Positions 9,342 to 18,900 of a stretch of DNA of 51,478 bases are shown here, one piece after another. Source of the DNA: an uncultured Endozoicomonas sp. (GTDB taxonomy: Bacteria > Pseudomonadota > Gammaproteobacteria > Pseudomonadales > Endozoicomonadaceae). Below the pieces are notes generated by a model. That model was not told where the DNA came from, searched no databases, and saw nothing but the letters and a program-made list of their open reading frames with translations. The position numbers and the translations under genes were made by a program. The stretch lies in contig NZ_CANMAO010000029.1 in NCBI RefSeq assembly GCF_947495845.1, forward strand, positions 1 through 51,478, written 5' to 3'. The stretch's first letter is position 1. Every line of letters starts with the position of its first letter.

Positions 9342-10334
9342 TCAGGGTTGATCAGTGACTGGACGAACAGAAACCGCCACTCGCTCAGCGGTTCCGAGAG
9401 GAATGTCACCAACAACGGTAACATGATAGTACTGATTATTATCTCGATAGACTTTTGATACCGCCGCCATTGCACCTATCTTTTCAGAGGCCTGACTCAG
9501 AACCCGGGAGTCATCTTCCTCCACAAACACCGAAAAGCTGGCGATTCCATCAGAGTAAACTCGGCTAGTCACTTCATGATCACTGACTGGAGAAGCCCTG
9601 ACCGCCTCGTTATCAAGGACAAAACCATCTGGCAGCCAACCTGACTCCCAGCTAAATTGGGCAACGGTTTTATCTGAACCCGACTGGAGGTCTATCGTCT
9701 TTGCAGTTTCAGGAAGCTCTCTCGACAATAAATTATTTTGCCTTTCTGAGAGCGGCCCTACATTTAAATCGGTAAATTGCAGACGCTCAATGATAACGCC
9801 CTGCTCATCAACCAGCAGCGACTTTAAAAGTAATGCAGAAGCTCTATCTATCCATAACTGATAACCATATCGAAAACGATCTTTGGGCAGTAACAACAGA
9901 ACATAAGCTTCCCTGCCGGCAACCCGGTCAACTCCTGCAATTTTGGCCTCATAAAGCTCATTGCCAATATTACCTTGAAATTTACTCACCATGGGAATCA
10001 GGGAGCCCCGTTGAAACTTGGTCACTCCCTCACGACGACTGGAAAAATAAAATTCTTCACCCCTTCGAAGCGCTTCCCTGGGCAACCCATCCAAATAAAG
10101 AATGCGCTCACCTTCTGGTAGCCCACCGCCTTCGGCACGATGAATAATACTGATCCCCTCAAGATGACTTCCCTGCTGGTATACCAGCTCTCCCTGAAAA
10201 CTGAGTTCCCGAGAGGATTTAACCATGCTGGCGAGAAGATCTACCCCTTCGGAGGTAGCGTCAGCATAAACAGACTGACAACCAATAAGCCCGGATAACA
10301 ACAGGGCTCGGGAAATCCATTGTTTGTATCTCAT
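9342..10334 (-). CDS. rseB: sigma-E regulatory protein RseB/MucB
   Basis: RseB is a periplasmic protein that binds the periplasmic part of RseA, protects it from DegS cleavage, and senses lipopolysaccharide and envelope damage. It has a signal peptide of about 24 residues (MRYKQWISRALLL...) cleaved near VYA|DA. A LolA/LppX-like N-terminal domain starts at LLASMVKSSRELSFQG, and the MucB C-terminal domain follows. Length is 330 residues (E. coli 318). Its start lies 3 bases past the rseA stop, so it is expressed with rseA. Confidence 0.93.
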   Translation of the reverse strand: MRYKQWISRALLLSGLIGCQSVYADATSEGVDLLASMVKSSRELSFQGELVYQQGSHLEGISIIHRAEGGGLPEGERILYLDGLPREALRRGEEFYFSSRREGVTKFQRGSLIPMVSKFQGNIGNELYEAKIAGVDRVAGREAYVLLLLPKDRFRYGYQLWIDRASALLLKSLLVDEQGVIIERLQFTDLNVGPLSERQNNLLSRELPETAKTIDLQSGSDKTVAQFSWESGWLPDGFVLDNEAVRASPVSDHEVTSRVYSDGIASFSVFVEEDDSRVLSQASEKIGAMAAVSKVYRDNNQYYHVTVVGDIPLGTAERVAVSVRPVTDQP

Positions 10335-10337
10335 AGT

Positions 10338-11054
10338 TTATTGGGTATCGAAACTGGTCAATCTAGCAAAGGGTAAGAGGCTTTGTCCAAGCCCTACGGC
10401 TGAGTATTCCGCATGCTGAAGTGCATAGGCATGAAAGCGTTCCCGCGTTGCCCGGTCGGCAATACTTTGGGCATAGGCCAATTGCTCTGGAGTGACCGTT
10501 GCATGCTGCCGGGAGTTATACCCCGCACGAATCCCTGTTGCACCGTAACTTGTGTTACCACCAGCCTGAGCGAGTTGTAATGGTTGGCTGAGTACTGCCT
10601 GCTCCCCTGAAAACGCAAGAGGTTGTGATGCTGGCTCAGGATTTAGCATCCGCACACTGATCACCAGCGCTGCAGCGACGGATGCAGCCATAGCCACCTT
10701 ACCCAGATATTCCCAGCCATTTTTCAACGACATGACAGCTGTAGCACCAGATACAGAATCAGTTACGTACTTAGGGGGCTTATCACTAGCACCAGAAGAG
10801 GAAATGCCAGGTTCATTTTCAAGTGCTGACATAACCGCACCCGAGATATCCACCTTCGCAAAACGATTTGTCTCATCCCTGACGCCATCACTTATCTGCT
10901 GATACCGACCGGCAAGACGTCGCAAATCAGCATCATTCTGAAGACCACCAAGCACCCGGTGCAACTCAAGGTCGTTTGCCTGTCCATCAAGAGTTGCAGA
11001 CAATGATTCTTTCAACCGTTCTCTGGAACGGTTTTGAGAGTTCTTCTCACTCAC
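10338..11054 (-). CDS. rseA: anti-sigma-E factor RseA/MucA
   Basis: RseA is a single-pass inner-membrane protein whose cytoplasmic N-terminus holds sigma-E inactive. Regulated proteolysis releases the sigma factor. The N-terminal domain (RERLKESLSATLDGQANDLEL, then LRRLAGRYQQISDGVR) matches the family's sigma-binding helices. A membrane segment lies at about residues 119-136, and the rest is periplasmic. Length is 238 residues (E. coli 216; P. aeruginosa MucA 194). It lies 53 bases downstream of rpoE and 3 bases before rseB. Confidence 0.93.
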   Translation of the reverse strand: MSEKNSQNRSRERLKESLSATLDGQANDLELHRVLGGLQNDADLRRLAGRYQQISDGVRDETNRFAKVDISGAVMSALENEPGISSSGASDKPPKYVTDSVSGATAVMSLKNGWEYLGKVAMAASVAAALVISVRMLNPEPASQPLAFSGEQAVLSQPLQLAQAGGNTSYGATGIRAGYNSRQHATVTPEQLAYAQSIADRATRERFHAYALQHAEYSAVGLGQSLLPFARLTSFDTQ

Positions 11055-11107
11055 TGACTAATCTCCGATCCAATCGCCCTTTCAGGCTGCAGAAAAATTA
11101 GATTCAT

Positions 11108-11695
11108 TCAACCACCCTGCCCCAGTAAAGGGCGGATCTCCCGGTCAATGGCTTCCCGGGCTCTGAAAATTCGTGACCTTACGGTACCCACCGGGCAATC
11201 CATAACATCAGCAATTTCTTCATAGCTGAGTCCGTCAAACTCCCTGAGCATCACAGCGGTTCGAAGCTCATCCGGCAACCGCCGTATAACTGAATGAATC
11301 ACCTGCTCAATCTCATCACAATATAGATTGCGCTCTGGCGTATCAACTATGCGCAGGCTGGTAGCGGTTTCCAGAAAGTCCGCATCATGGACATCGACAT
11401 CCGACTCAGGCAGGCGACGACCTTTAGACACCAGATGATTCTTGGCAGTGTTCACTGCAATTCGATACAACCAGGTGTAAAAAGAGCTGTCACCACGAAA
11501 CTTATCCAATGCCCGGTAGGCTTTGATGAATGCTTCCTGAGCGACATCCTGCACCTCCTGAAAATCATTCACATAACCGCCCACAAGACCAAGAATCCTG
11601 TGCTGGTATTTGATCACAAGCATGTCATAAGCACGTTTGTCACCCTGCTTGACACGATCGACCAGCTGCTGATCTGAGTCCTGACTGTTACCCAT
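11108..11695 (-). CDS. rpoE: RNA polymerase sigma-E factor (RpoE/AlgU)
   Basis: This is the ECF sigma factor that drives the envelope-stress regulon. Region 2 contains DVAQEAFIKAYRALDKFRGDSSFYTWLYRI. Region 4 contains LPDELRTAVMLREFDGLSYEEIADVMDCPVGTVRSRIFRARE, the usual helix-turn-helix for -35 recognition. Length is 195 residues (191-193 in E. coli and Pseudomonas). A GGAG ribosome site lies about 10 bases upstream. It is the first gene of the operon and is preceded by a sigma-E-type promoter, so it is probably autoregulated. Confidence 0.97.
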   Translation of the reverse strand: MGNSQDSDQQLVDRVKQGDKRAYDMLVIKYQHRILGLVGGYVNDFQEVQDVAQEAFIKAYRALDKFRGDSSFYTWLYRIAVNTAKNHLVSKGRRLPESDVDVHDADFLETATSLRIVDTPERNLYCDEIEQVIHSVIRRLPDELRTAVMLREFDGLSYEEIADVMDCPVGTVRSRIFRAREAIDREIRPLLGQGG

Positions 11696-11773
11696 TCAGA
11701 CTTCTCCACCAAAACATGGCAGGCAAGCCAAAAATGGTACACCCGTACATGAAATAAACTCAGCTATAGATAT

Positions 11774-11801
11774 TGAGACAATCAAAATGATGAAAAGTTC
11801 C
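11774..11801 (-). promoter_or_regulatory. sigma-E promoter of the rpoE operon
   Basis: On the minus strand, GGAACTT (11801-11795) is followed after exactly 15 bases by GTCTCA (11779-11774). The known sigma-E consensus is GGAACTT, about 15 bases, then GTCTAA, so only one -10 base differs. Predicted transcription starts near 11767, giving a leader of about 70 bases before the rpoE ATG at 11695. This is the expected autoregulatory promoter. Confidence 0.8.
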
Positions 11802-11948
11802 TGACATTTTCAATTTTTTACTTTATAAGTCATTTGCCTATGCAATCCTTTAACCTTTACAGACAATTAGCGCTTTTGCACACGATACGATTACCCAGAT
11901 AGATTTGCATGATATGCATCCCAATAGTGCGAACTGCCGTGTAGAAAA

Positions 11949-12177
11949 TTAATGATCTGAACGATAGCGTGATGAAACTGAAGCCCAGTTACCATCATCG
12001 ACTCGATAAAAAAACGCTTTAACATCAACAACGCTACCTTGCATCTTGGCTTGTTTGCGTTCAGGATGCCCGACCATGGTTTTCGAGCTGTTCCCATATG
12101 CCTGAAGTCTTAGCAACACAGGCTAGCACAGTAATACAGATTACAATTTTTTTCTTAGAAATAATATGACGGATCAA
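11949..12177 (-). pseudogene. possible frameshifted small lipoprotein gene
   Basis: From a TTG at 12177, with AAGG upstream, the minus strand encodes MIRHIISKKKIVICITVLAC. This is a basic, hydrophobic leader ending in a plausible lipobox (VLAC), but the frame stops after 38 codons. Moving forward one base gives a frame ending in SVVDVKAFFYRVDDGNWASV and a stop at 11949. That stretch looks like real protein (alternating acidic/aromatic residues, Trp, Tyr). One indel would join the two parts into a lipoprotein of about 75 residues. I do not recognise the family. It could be a recent pseudogene, a sequencing error, or coincidence. Confidence 0.35.
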
Positions 12178-12262
12178 GGAACCGAACCTTTAAGGCGAGT
12201 CGACCACAAGACACTCCGCAAGGTGCCTGATCCCTGATCGTAGACAAGACAAGTGAGATTTT

Positions 12263-13906
12263 ATGAAGCCTTTTGATTACGACGTAATCATCATTGGCTC
12301 AGGCGCTGCAGGCCTGACCACCGCCCTGCAACTGCCCGATCATTTTCGCATCGCGCTGTTCAGTAAAGACTCTTTAAGTGCCGGCTCCACTTATTGGGCC
12401 CAGGGCGGCGTTGCTGCGGTACTGGATCAAGTGGGTGACAACATTGAACAACATATAAAAGACACCTTAATTGCTGGCGCCGGACTCTGCAAAGAAGCGT
12501 CTGTGCGACACATCGTCGAACACGGTCAGTCTTCAATTGAATGGTTAATTAATCAGGGCGTGCCCTTCACTCCGGATCAAGATCAGAACCGCCCTTATGA
12601 TTACCACTTGACCAGAGAAGGCGGCCATAGCTCCCGCCGCATTATTCATGCCGACGATGCCACCGGCAAAGCCATCTCAGAAACGCTGATCCAGCAAGTA
12701 CAAAATAAACTCAACATCGATCTCTACCCCTATCACCTCGCTATTGATTTGATCACCACCAGCAAACTGGGCATAGATGACCACCGTTGTGTTGGCGCGT
12801 ACATGCTGGACTTGAAAAACGAAGCAATAAAAGTATTCAGAAGTCGTTGTACGGTGATTGCCTCTGGTGGTGCCAGCAAAGCGTACCTTTATACCAGTAA
12901 TACCGACGGTGCTTCCGGTGATGGTATTGCCATGGCCTGGCGAGCGGGCTGTCGTGTCGCAAATATGGAATTCAACCAATTTCACCCGACCTGTCTTTAC
13001 CACCCTAATGCCAAATCATTTCTGATCTCCGAAGCCGTTCGTGGTGAAGGTGGACTATTAAAGCGCCCCGATGGCTCATTGTTTATGAAAAACTATGATC
13101 CTCGGGCCGAACTGGCGCCAAGAGATATTGTAGCCCGGGCCATTGACCATGAAATGAAGCGTCTGGGTGCTGACTGCTTATATCTGGACATCAGTCATAA
13201 GCCTGTCGAATTTATCCGCTCCCATTTTCCAACGATTTATGAACGCTGTCTGGGCTTTGATATCGATATCACCAAAGATCCTATTCCTATCGTCCCCGCA
13301 GCCCATTACACCTGTGGTGGCATCGTCGTCGACGAACACGGTCAGACCGATACCGAAGGCTTATTCGCCATTGGCGAGTGCAGCTTCACCGGATTACATG
13401 GTGCTAACCGCCTTGCCAGCAATTCATTACTGGAATGTTTTGTCTCTGCCAGCAGTTGCGCACAAAAGATCAGTGACAACTTCCAGCACTATCCGCAACC
13501 ACCCACTCTGCCCGACTGGGATGAAAGCCAGGTTATCGATTCCGATGAGAATGTCGTTATCGCCCACAACTGGGATGAACTCCGTCGCTTTATGTGGGAT
13601 TACGTCGGCATTGTCAGAACCGACAAACGCCTGCAACGGGCCATGCACCGGGTCCGGCTGCTGCAGTTTGAGATCCATGAATTCTATAGCAACTTTAAAG
13701 TCAGCAACGATCTCATTGAGCTGCGTAATCTCGCCCTGGTATCCGAACTGATCATCCGTTGCGCCATAGAACGCAAGGAGTCCCGAGGCCTGCATTACAC
13801 ACTGGATTACCCGGAACTGTCGGAAACAATCAGGGATACCGTGTTGGTTCCGGAGAGTTTTCATGCTTCCCAGAAAACAAAACAGGCCCATCCAGTAACA
13901 GCCTGA
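12263..13906 (+). CDS. nadB: L-aspartate oxidase NadB
   Basis: NadB is an FAD enzyme that oxidises L-aspartate to iminoaspartate, the first step of de novo NAD synthesis. The FAD-binding GSGAAGL motif is at residues 12-18. STYWAQGGVAAV, the catalytic-region sequence REGGHSSRRIIH, the FHPT box and GLHGANRLASNSLLEC are all present and typical of the fumarate reductase/NadB family. Length is 547 residues (E. coli 540). The gene is alone on the plus strand. Its last 77 bases overlap the 3' end of the convergent ygfX gene. Confidence 0.97.
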   Translation: MKPFDYDVIIIGSGAAGLTTALQLPDHFRIALFSKDSLSAGSTYWAQGGVAAVLDQVGDNIEQHIKDTLIAGAGLCKEASVRHIVEHGQSSIEWLINQGVPFTPDQDQNRPYDYHLTREGGHSSRRIIHADDATGKAISETLIQQVQNKLNIDLYPYHLAIDLITTSKLGIDDHRCVGAYMLDLKNEAIKVFRSRCTVIASGGASKAYLYTSNTDGASGDGIAMAWRAGCRVANMEFNQFHPTCLYHPNAKSFLISEAVRGEGGLLKRPDGSLFMKNYDPRAELAPRDIVARAIDHEMKRLGADCLYLDISHKPVEFIRSHFPTIYERCLGFDIDITKDPIPIVPAAHYTCGGIVVDEHGQTDTEGLFAIGECSFTGLHGANRLASNSLLECFVSASSCAQKISDNFQHYPQPPTLPDWDESQVIDSDENVVIAHNWDELRRFMWDYVGIVRTDKRLQRAMHRVRLLQFEIHEFYSNFKVSNDLIELRNLALVSELIIRCAIERKESRGLHYTLDYPELSETIRDTVLVPESFHASQKTKQAHPVTA

Positions 13907-14354
13907 GCCGGAAGGCGTGCAGCTCTATTGGATCAGCGCTGTCCGGAAACAGTACGAGGTAACAGGAGCGCCTGTTACCTTCCGGCTGCAACCTGAAACA
14001 AATAAGAAAAGACGTGACGACCGCATCCCCTTTTGGCCAGGCCCTCAGCCATTGCTCCCCAATGCGTACACGCCATTGATTATCAAACAACCTGATGGCC
14101 GACAAACTGTGGGGCTGATGTAAACAGTGGTATCGACGATAACCCCAGACCATCAGAACCATAATAAGAAGGGTCAGCAGAAAGGCGGTCAAAAAAGAGA
14201 GAGAAGACAGCCATAGGGCAATCATTGCTGCGATATGGCTGAAAAGACTGATAAGCAAACGGTAACGTGAAGGTTTCAGATGAACTTCACACAATTTGAT
14301 TGTCTTTTTAGATGGCTGCTTACATAGCCTCGCCCTGGTATCGTCCACGATCAA
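13830..14354 (-). CDS. ygfX: YgfX/CptA-like membrane protein
   Basis: This is a small inner-membrane protein of the YgfX (CptA) family, normally encoded next to sdhE. In E. coli it has been described as the toxin partner of a toxin-antitoxin pair that affects cell shape, but that role is disputed. The segment VHLKPSRYRLLISLF leads into two adjacent membrane segments (about residues 33-72). After them comes a soluble part with RLFDNQWRVRIGEQWLRAWP. Start choice is uncertain: a TTG at 14354 or GTG at 14348 would overlap sdhE by about 30 bases. A later TTG at 14294 has no visible ribosome site. It runs convergently into the nadB 3' end. Confidence 0.75.
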   Translation of the reverse strand: MIVDDTRARLCKQPSKKTIKLCEVHLKPSRYRLLISLFSHIAAMIALWLSSLSFLTAFLLTLLIMVLMVWGYRRYHCLHQPHSLSAIRLFDNQWRVRIGEQWLRAWPKGDAVVTSFLICFRLQPEGNRRSCYLVLFPDSADPIELHAFRLRLLLDGPVLFSGKHENSPEPTRYP

Positions 14355-14586
14355 GCACCCGGTCTACCATCCTGCTCAATTCAGGGTCTGCAGGGCGATC
14401 GCCACTCATAAACCAACTGAACAGATCAGGATCTTCGCATTCCAGTAAACGCACATAGGCGAGCTGGTCAGCTTCATTCATTTCCGGCAATGCGTCTCTG
14501 GTGAAAGGTTCCAACAAAACATCCAGTTCCAGCATGCCACGACGACTGCGCCACTGCAGGCACTTCAGTTGATCTTGATCCAGCAT
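14320..14586 (-). CDS. sdhE: FAD assembly factor SdhE
   Basis: SdhE (YgfY) promotes covalent attachment of FAD to succinate dehydrogenase and fumarate reductase flavoprotein subunits. The protein is 88 residues from the ATG at 14586. It holds the family RGxxE motif within the sequence WRSRRGMLELDVLLEPF, followed by LLECEDPDLFSWFMSG, the second signature. The frame is open further upstream to 14787, but that stretch overlaps ygfZ on the other strand and has no family match. A GGAG lies 10 bases before the chosen start. It is co-transcribed with ygfX and divergent from ygfZ, the usual gammaproteobacterial neighbourhood. Confidence 0.93.
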   Translation of the reverse strand: MLDQDQLKCLQWRSRRGMLELDVLLEPFTRDALPEMNEADQLAYVRLLECEDPDLFSWFMSGDRPADPELSRMVDRVLDRGRYQGEAM

Positions 14587-14686
14587 TAGACCATCACTCC
14601 ACAGAATAATTCTGCGGACGATTATACCTATTGTTACGGAAAATAATCCTCTATTATTGCCACAAATCCGATAGCAGAGTAATCCG

Positions 14687-15733
14687 ATGAGTTTCGACTG
14701 GAAGGCTTTCTTAACAAAACAAGGTGCACACTTTGATGGTGACGCACTGACCGGCTTTTCTACCCAGCCAGCTTCCCTGAGCAGCAATGCGGTCTCGATA
14801 CTCAGTGGACACCGTCTGATCCGAATCTCAGGACCGGATCGCCAGAAATTTCTTCAAGGGCAGATTTCCACTCACATGCTCCAATTACAGCCAATGCAAT
14901 ACAGCACTGGCGTTGCCTGTACACCAAAAGGCCGGATGTACAGCAGTTTTCATATTATTGATGATGGTGACAACTATCTGCTGATGTTGAAGTCCGATAT
15001 TGCTGAATCAACAGTGGAAACCCTGAAAAAATACGCCGTCTTTTTTAAAGTAGAACTGACGAATGCCTCTGAATTCATTAGCCTTGGGTTCTCCGGTGAT
15101 GATATTCAGTCAATACTTCCAGAGATTTTTGCCGGCATTGATTTACCCCGGAAAAATGACGTCATTGCTATCAATGGCGACGGTTTTCTCCACGCTATTG
15201 CTGGTATCAACCAACGCTACGGACTATGGCTGAAATCTGAAGCCCTGGAAAAGGTTTGGTCAAGCCTGATCAAAAAACTCACACCTGCCGGTGAAGATTT
15301 CTGGAGCCTGCTGAACATTCAATCTGTCATGCCTGAAGTCAGCAGCCACCTAATTGAAGAATATATTCCACAACATCTGAACCTACCTTCGCTAGGCAGC
15401 GTCAGCTTCAAAAAAGGGTGTTTTACCGGTCAGGAAATCGTCACCAGAATGCAAAACCTGGGTCAGCAGAAGAGCCGGTGCTACCGACTCACACTGCCTG
15501 GAAGTGAACAACCAGCGGTCAATACCAAACTGTTTGATGGTAACGGCAAGCCCGCTGGGGAAATTATTCAGGCAGTCACCAATCCATTTGAAAAGACGAT
15601 CGAAATGCTTGCCGTCGTTCGAATTGAAGCCGCCGAAGCCAATCAGGTATTTATGACCGCGGATCAAGCAAAGCCGCTGCAGGTTCATGAAATTCCATAC
15701 ACCATTGATCCCAAAAAAGAGCTGCAACAATAA
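14687..15733 (+). CDS. ygfZ: tRNA-modifying / Fe-S assembly protein YgfZ
   Basis: YgfZ is a folate-binding protein related to the glycine-cleavage T protein. It is needed for the activity of some Fe-S enzymes such as MiaB, and acts in the cytoplasm. The diagnostic motif KGCFTGQE is at residues 243-250, with the conserved cysteine at 245. The N-terminal part (LIRISGPDRQKFLQGQIS) matches the GcvT-like fold. Length is 348 residues (E. coli 326). It is divergent from sdhE with 100 bases between starts. Confidence 0.93.
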   Translation: MSFDWKAFLTKQGAHFDGDALTGFSTQPASLSSNAVSILSGHRLIRISGPDRQKFLQGQISTHMLQLQPMQYSTGVACTPKGRMYSSFHIIDDGDNYLLMLKSDIAESTVETLKKYAVFFKVELTNASEFISLGFSGDDIQSILPEIFAGIDLPRKNDVIAINGDGFLHAIAGINQRYGLWLKSEALEKVWSSLIKKLTPAGEDFWSLLNIQSVMPEVSSHLIEEYIPQHLNLPSLGSVSFKKGCFTGQEIVTRMQNLGQQKSRCYRLTLPGSEQPAVNTKLFDGNGKPAGEIIQAVTNPFEKTIEMLAVVRIEAAEANQVFMTADQAKPLQVHEIPYTIDPKKELQQ

Positions 15734-15744
15734 ACCCATGTAGT

Positions 15745-15762
15745 CGCCCGGCACACCGGGCG
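15745..15762 (+). terminator. hairpin after ygfZ
   Basis: CGCCCGG (15745-15751) pairs perfectly with CCGGGCG (15756-15762) across a 4-base loop, 11 bases past the ygfZ stop. There is only a weak T stretch after it (AGCTTTC), so it is terminator-like rather than certain. Confidence 0.45.
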
Positions 15763-15783
15763 TCGCAGCTTTCAATTAACGTT

Positions 15784-15844
15784 AACCGTATTCCGTATTC
15801 CGAAAAAGCTTGAGCCACTCGCGCTTTACGGACTACGGATAACG
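15784..15844. repeat. imperfect inverted repeat with tandem CCGTATT units
   Basis: In the convergent gap between ygfZ and the hybrid kinase, CCGTATTCCGTATTCCG (15786-15802) is a short tandem. It is loosely mirrored by CGGACTACGGATAACG (15829-15844) with a 26-base loop. It may be a fragment of an extragenic palindromic repeat. I find no second copy in the window. The remaining bases to 15913 show no clear structure. Confidence 0.35.
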
Positions 15845-15913
15845 AATAGCCGGCAACGGTCTCAACGACACTTAAAGGCCTCAGTAAATCTGGACTTTAT
15901 TTCGAGACGGCTC

Positions 15914-18900
15914 CTAAACCACTGTCGTTTTGATGCTTTTCAGTACCCCTAACGCTTCATCAAAATCATAATTGACCACCGCATCCTGAAATGCCTTCAG
16001 CCTTTGTTGTTCAATTTGGTCTTTTAACCCCCGAACCAGCATCGGCAGCAGGCCAATCACATCGGGATCTCCCTGTTCCAGTTTGGTTTCAACATTCAAC
16101 AAGATATCGTTTAACACACCCACTTCAATGGCGCCTTCACCAGCGGGTTCAAGTCCATCATGATCAGCAGCCAAATCAGCCAGACCCGACATCACCAATT
16201 CAAAAGCTTCAGTAAATGCAGTCATGTTCAAATCATCCGCACTTTCCGAGTAGCCCCTCAAGCTTCGCTCCAGCTGACCGGCTTGCTGGAAAAGTGCCTT
16301 GGCACCGAGGTTACCGGCAATACCTTTCAGGTTATGAATTAACTGACAGGCTTCCTGCCACTGATTAGCGTCAAGGAATCCCTCAAGCCGCATTAGAGCG
16401 CCTTGTTGCTCTTTATAGAAATTGCCCAGTAGCTGATAGTACAACGAGTGATTACCTTGCAGCCGACTTAACCCATCCTCCTGATCAATACCTGGTAATT
16501 CCAGGGTTTGGTTATGATCAATCTCCGGCTCTATCTCTGCAGAAATACGGGCATCGCTTTCTCCAACCTGTAACCAGTGTCGTACCATTTGTTTCAGCGC
16601 TGCCGGGTCCAGAGGTTTGGAGATATGATCATTCATACCCGCTTGCAGGCAACGCTCCCGATCGCCGGTCATGGCGTGGGCAGTCATGGCAATAATGATT
16701 AACTGGTGATTACCTAATTTCCGTCGTATTCTTCGAGTGGCTTGATACCCATCCATTTCCGGCATTTGAATATCCATAAACACCAGATCAAAGGACTCAT
16801 CGCGCACTTTCTCAACGGCTTCTGCGCCATTGGTCACCATCACGACATCCAACCCAATACCCTGAAGTAACTCTCTGGCCACCTGTCGGTTGATTTCATT
16901 GTCTTCCGCGAGTAACACTCTACCCTTTGGCATAACCTCACAGTATCGCCCCTGCTCAATGGGCGACACAGAAGTCACCGATTGATAGCCCTGAACTCTG
17001 GAAATAGTCTCGAATAATACAGAATGATTCACAGGCTTGATCAGGAACGCATCAACCTTACCGGAGGCTTTATTCATCAGCTCTTCGCGGCCATATGCGG
17101 AAACCATTATTAATTTAGGTTGTACAATAAGCGGCAGTTTTCTAATTTCTTCCGACAGCTTAATCCCATCAATATTGGGCATGCGCCAATCCAGAATCAC
17201 CAACTGAATCGCGCTCTCTTCCGCCGATTCCGCTGAATTAGTTTTCTTCAACAGCGACAGCGCATCACTGGCATGGCTTCTCTGGATGGTTTCACAACCG
17301 GACATGTTCAGATAGCTCACTAATAGCGCACGGGCTTCGGTACTGTCATCCACCACCAGCACTTTCAAGCCTTCCAGTGATAACTGTGGCGCCAGTACTT
17401 CTTCAGCAATGCCAAGCTCCACCACAAAACGGAATGTGCTGCCCTGACCAGGCTCTGACTGCACAGAAATCGTGCCGTTCATCATATGTACCAGGTTTTT
17501 ACAGATTGCCAGACCAAGCCCTGTGCCACCAAATTTACGGGTAGTAGAACCATCCACCTGAGAAAACGAATGAAACAGTTTTTTCTGCTGCTCAGGATTG
17601 ATGCCAATCCCGGAGTCTTTAACCTGCACTTCAATTCTGGCCACATCCTGACGGCGAGACAGTAACGTGACATTCAGGGCCACCTCACCCTCACTGGTAA
17701 ATTTCAGGGCATTGTGGGTGAGATTAATTAAAATTTGTCCAAGCCTGAGAGGATCTCCTTTCAGTTGACGAGGCACATCAGAGTCAATGTGGTAGGTCAG
17801 CGACAAATCTTTCTCTTTGGCTTTAATCGAGCTGAGGTTGTAGACATTTTCAAAGACCGCTTTCACATCAAACTCAATATTTTCCATACTGAGCTTGCCC
17901 GCCTCAATCCGTGAGAAATCTAAAATATCATTGATGATGCCCAGAAGATCATGGGCCGATGTTTGAATTTTGCTGACATAATCTTTCTGCTGTACCGACA
18001 GCTGGGTTTCCTGCACCAGATGACTCAAGCCAATAATGGCGTTCATCGGTGTCCGAATCTCGTGGCTCATATTGGCCAGGAAATTACTTTTTGCCTGATT
18101 CGCCTGGTCCGCCACTTCTTTTGCCCGATGCAGCGCTTCTTCCGCCTGTTTGCGATCAGTAATGTCACGACTGGAGGCAAACAAATAGCCTTCGCCCTCG
18201 TACTCCATATAGTTTGCCGTGACTTCAACAGGGAAGATGGAGCCGTCGGAGGCTTTTCTTAAGGTTTCGTAGGTCATTCCCTGGCGAAGCACTAATTGTT
18301 CCCACAGTTTCTTCCAGGAACTGCGAGTCACCGCCGGGTTGATGTCCATGATGGTCATACCCAATAACTCTTCCTGGGAATACCCCAACGCCTTGCAGGC
18401 GGACTCATTCACGTATTTATGATGACCATCAATGCGGAACCAATGAATGTGGTCACCGGCACTGTCCAATGAAAAACGGGCCATGGAAAAATCCCGCTCA
18501 CGCTCTACCTGGTGGGTAATATCCACCGTTGTGCCAACCGCCCGAAGCGGCCTGCCCTGCTCATCCCGAAATACCACCTTGCCTTTACTGCGCACGGTGG
18601 CATAACTGCCATCCTTTTTGCGCATACGGAAAACAAATTGATAAGGTTGCAGGGAGTGATCCATTTGCTCTTTAAGAAAGCTGAAAACAGCTTCTTTGTC
18701 ATCGGGATGCACCAACCGTTTCCAGGATCGGATATTCTGCAGAATTTCTCCCGGCTGATAACCCAGAATACTCTGATAGCGTGGGCTGAAATAAACATTA
18801 TCATTGGATACATCCCAATCCCACAGCCCATCCGACGCTGCATCCATGGCCAGTTGATAGCGCTCTTCACTAAGCCGAAGTGCCTGTTCAGCATTCTGGC

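Larger units (their letters stand above)
11696..12262. other. rpoE/nadB divergent intergenic region (567 bp)
   Basis: The region carries the sigma-E promoter (11774-11801) and a possible frame-broken small lipoprotein gene on the minus strand (11949-12177). The nadB leader has an imperfect AGACAC...GTGCCT hairpin near 12208-12227. I see no consensus sigma-70 promoter for nadB and no long intact reading frame. A 68-codon minus-strand frame at 11891-12097 runs out of phase through the more protein-like frame and is not called. Confidence 0.5.

Noticed and set aside
11891-12097. 68-codon minus-strand frame in the rpoE/nadB gap
   Set aside because: The overlapping frame ending at 11949 is much more protein-like, so this one is probably an out-of-phase shadow.
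13830-14586. ygfX-sdhE as a proven toxin-antitoxin pair
   Set aside because: The toxin claim for YgfX is disputed and SdhE has an established role in flavinylation; the sequence alone does not support a toxin-antitoxin call.
14587-14787. N-terminal extension of sdhE to 14787
   Set aside because: It would overlap ygfZ on the other strand and adds 67 residues not seen in SdhE; the start at 14586 has a ribosome site.
15784-15844. CRISPR-like or BIME array
   Set aside because: There are only two or three short units, with no regular spacers and no second copy in the window, so it is kept only as an imperfect inverted repeat.
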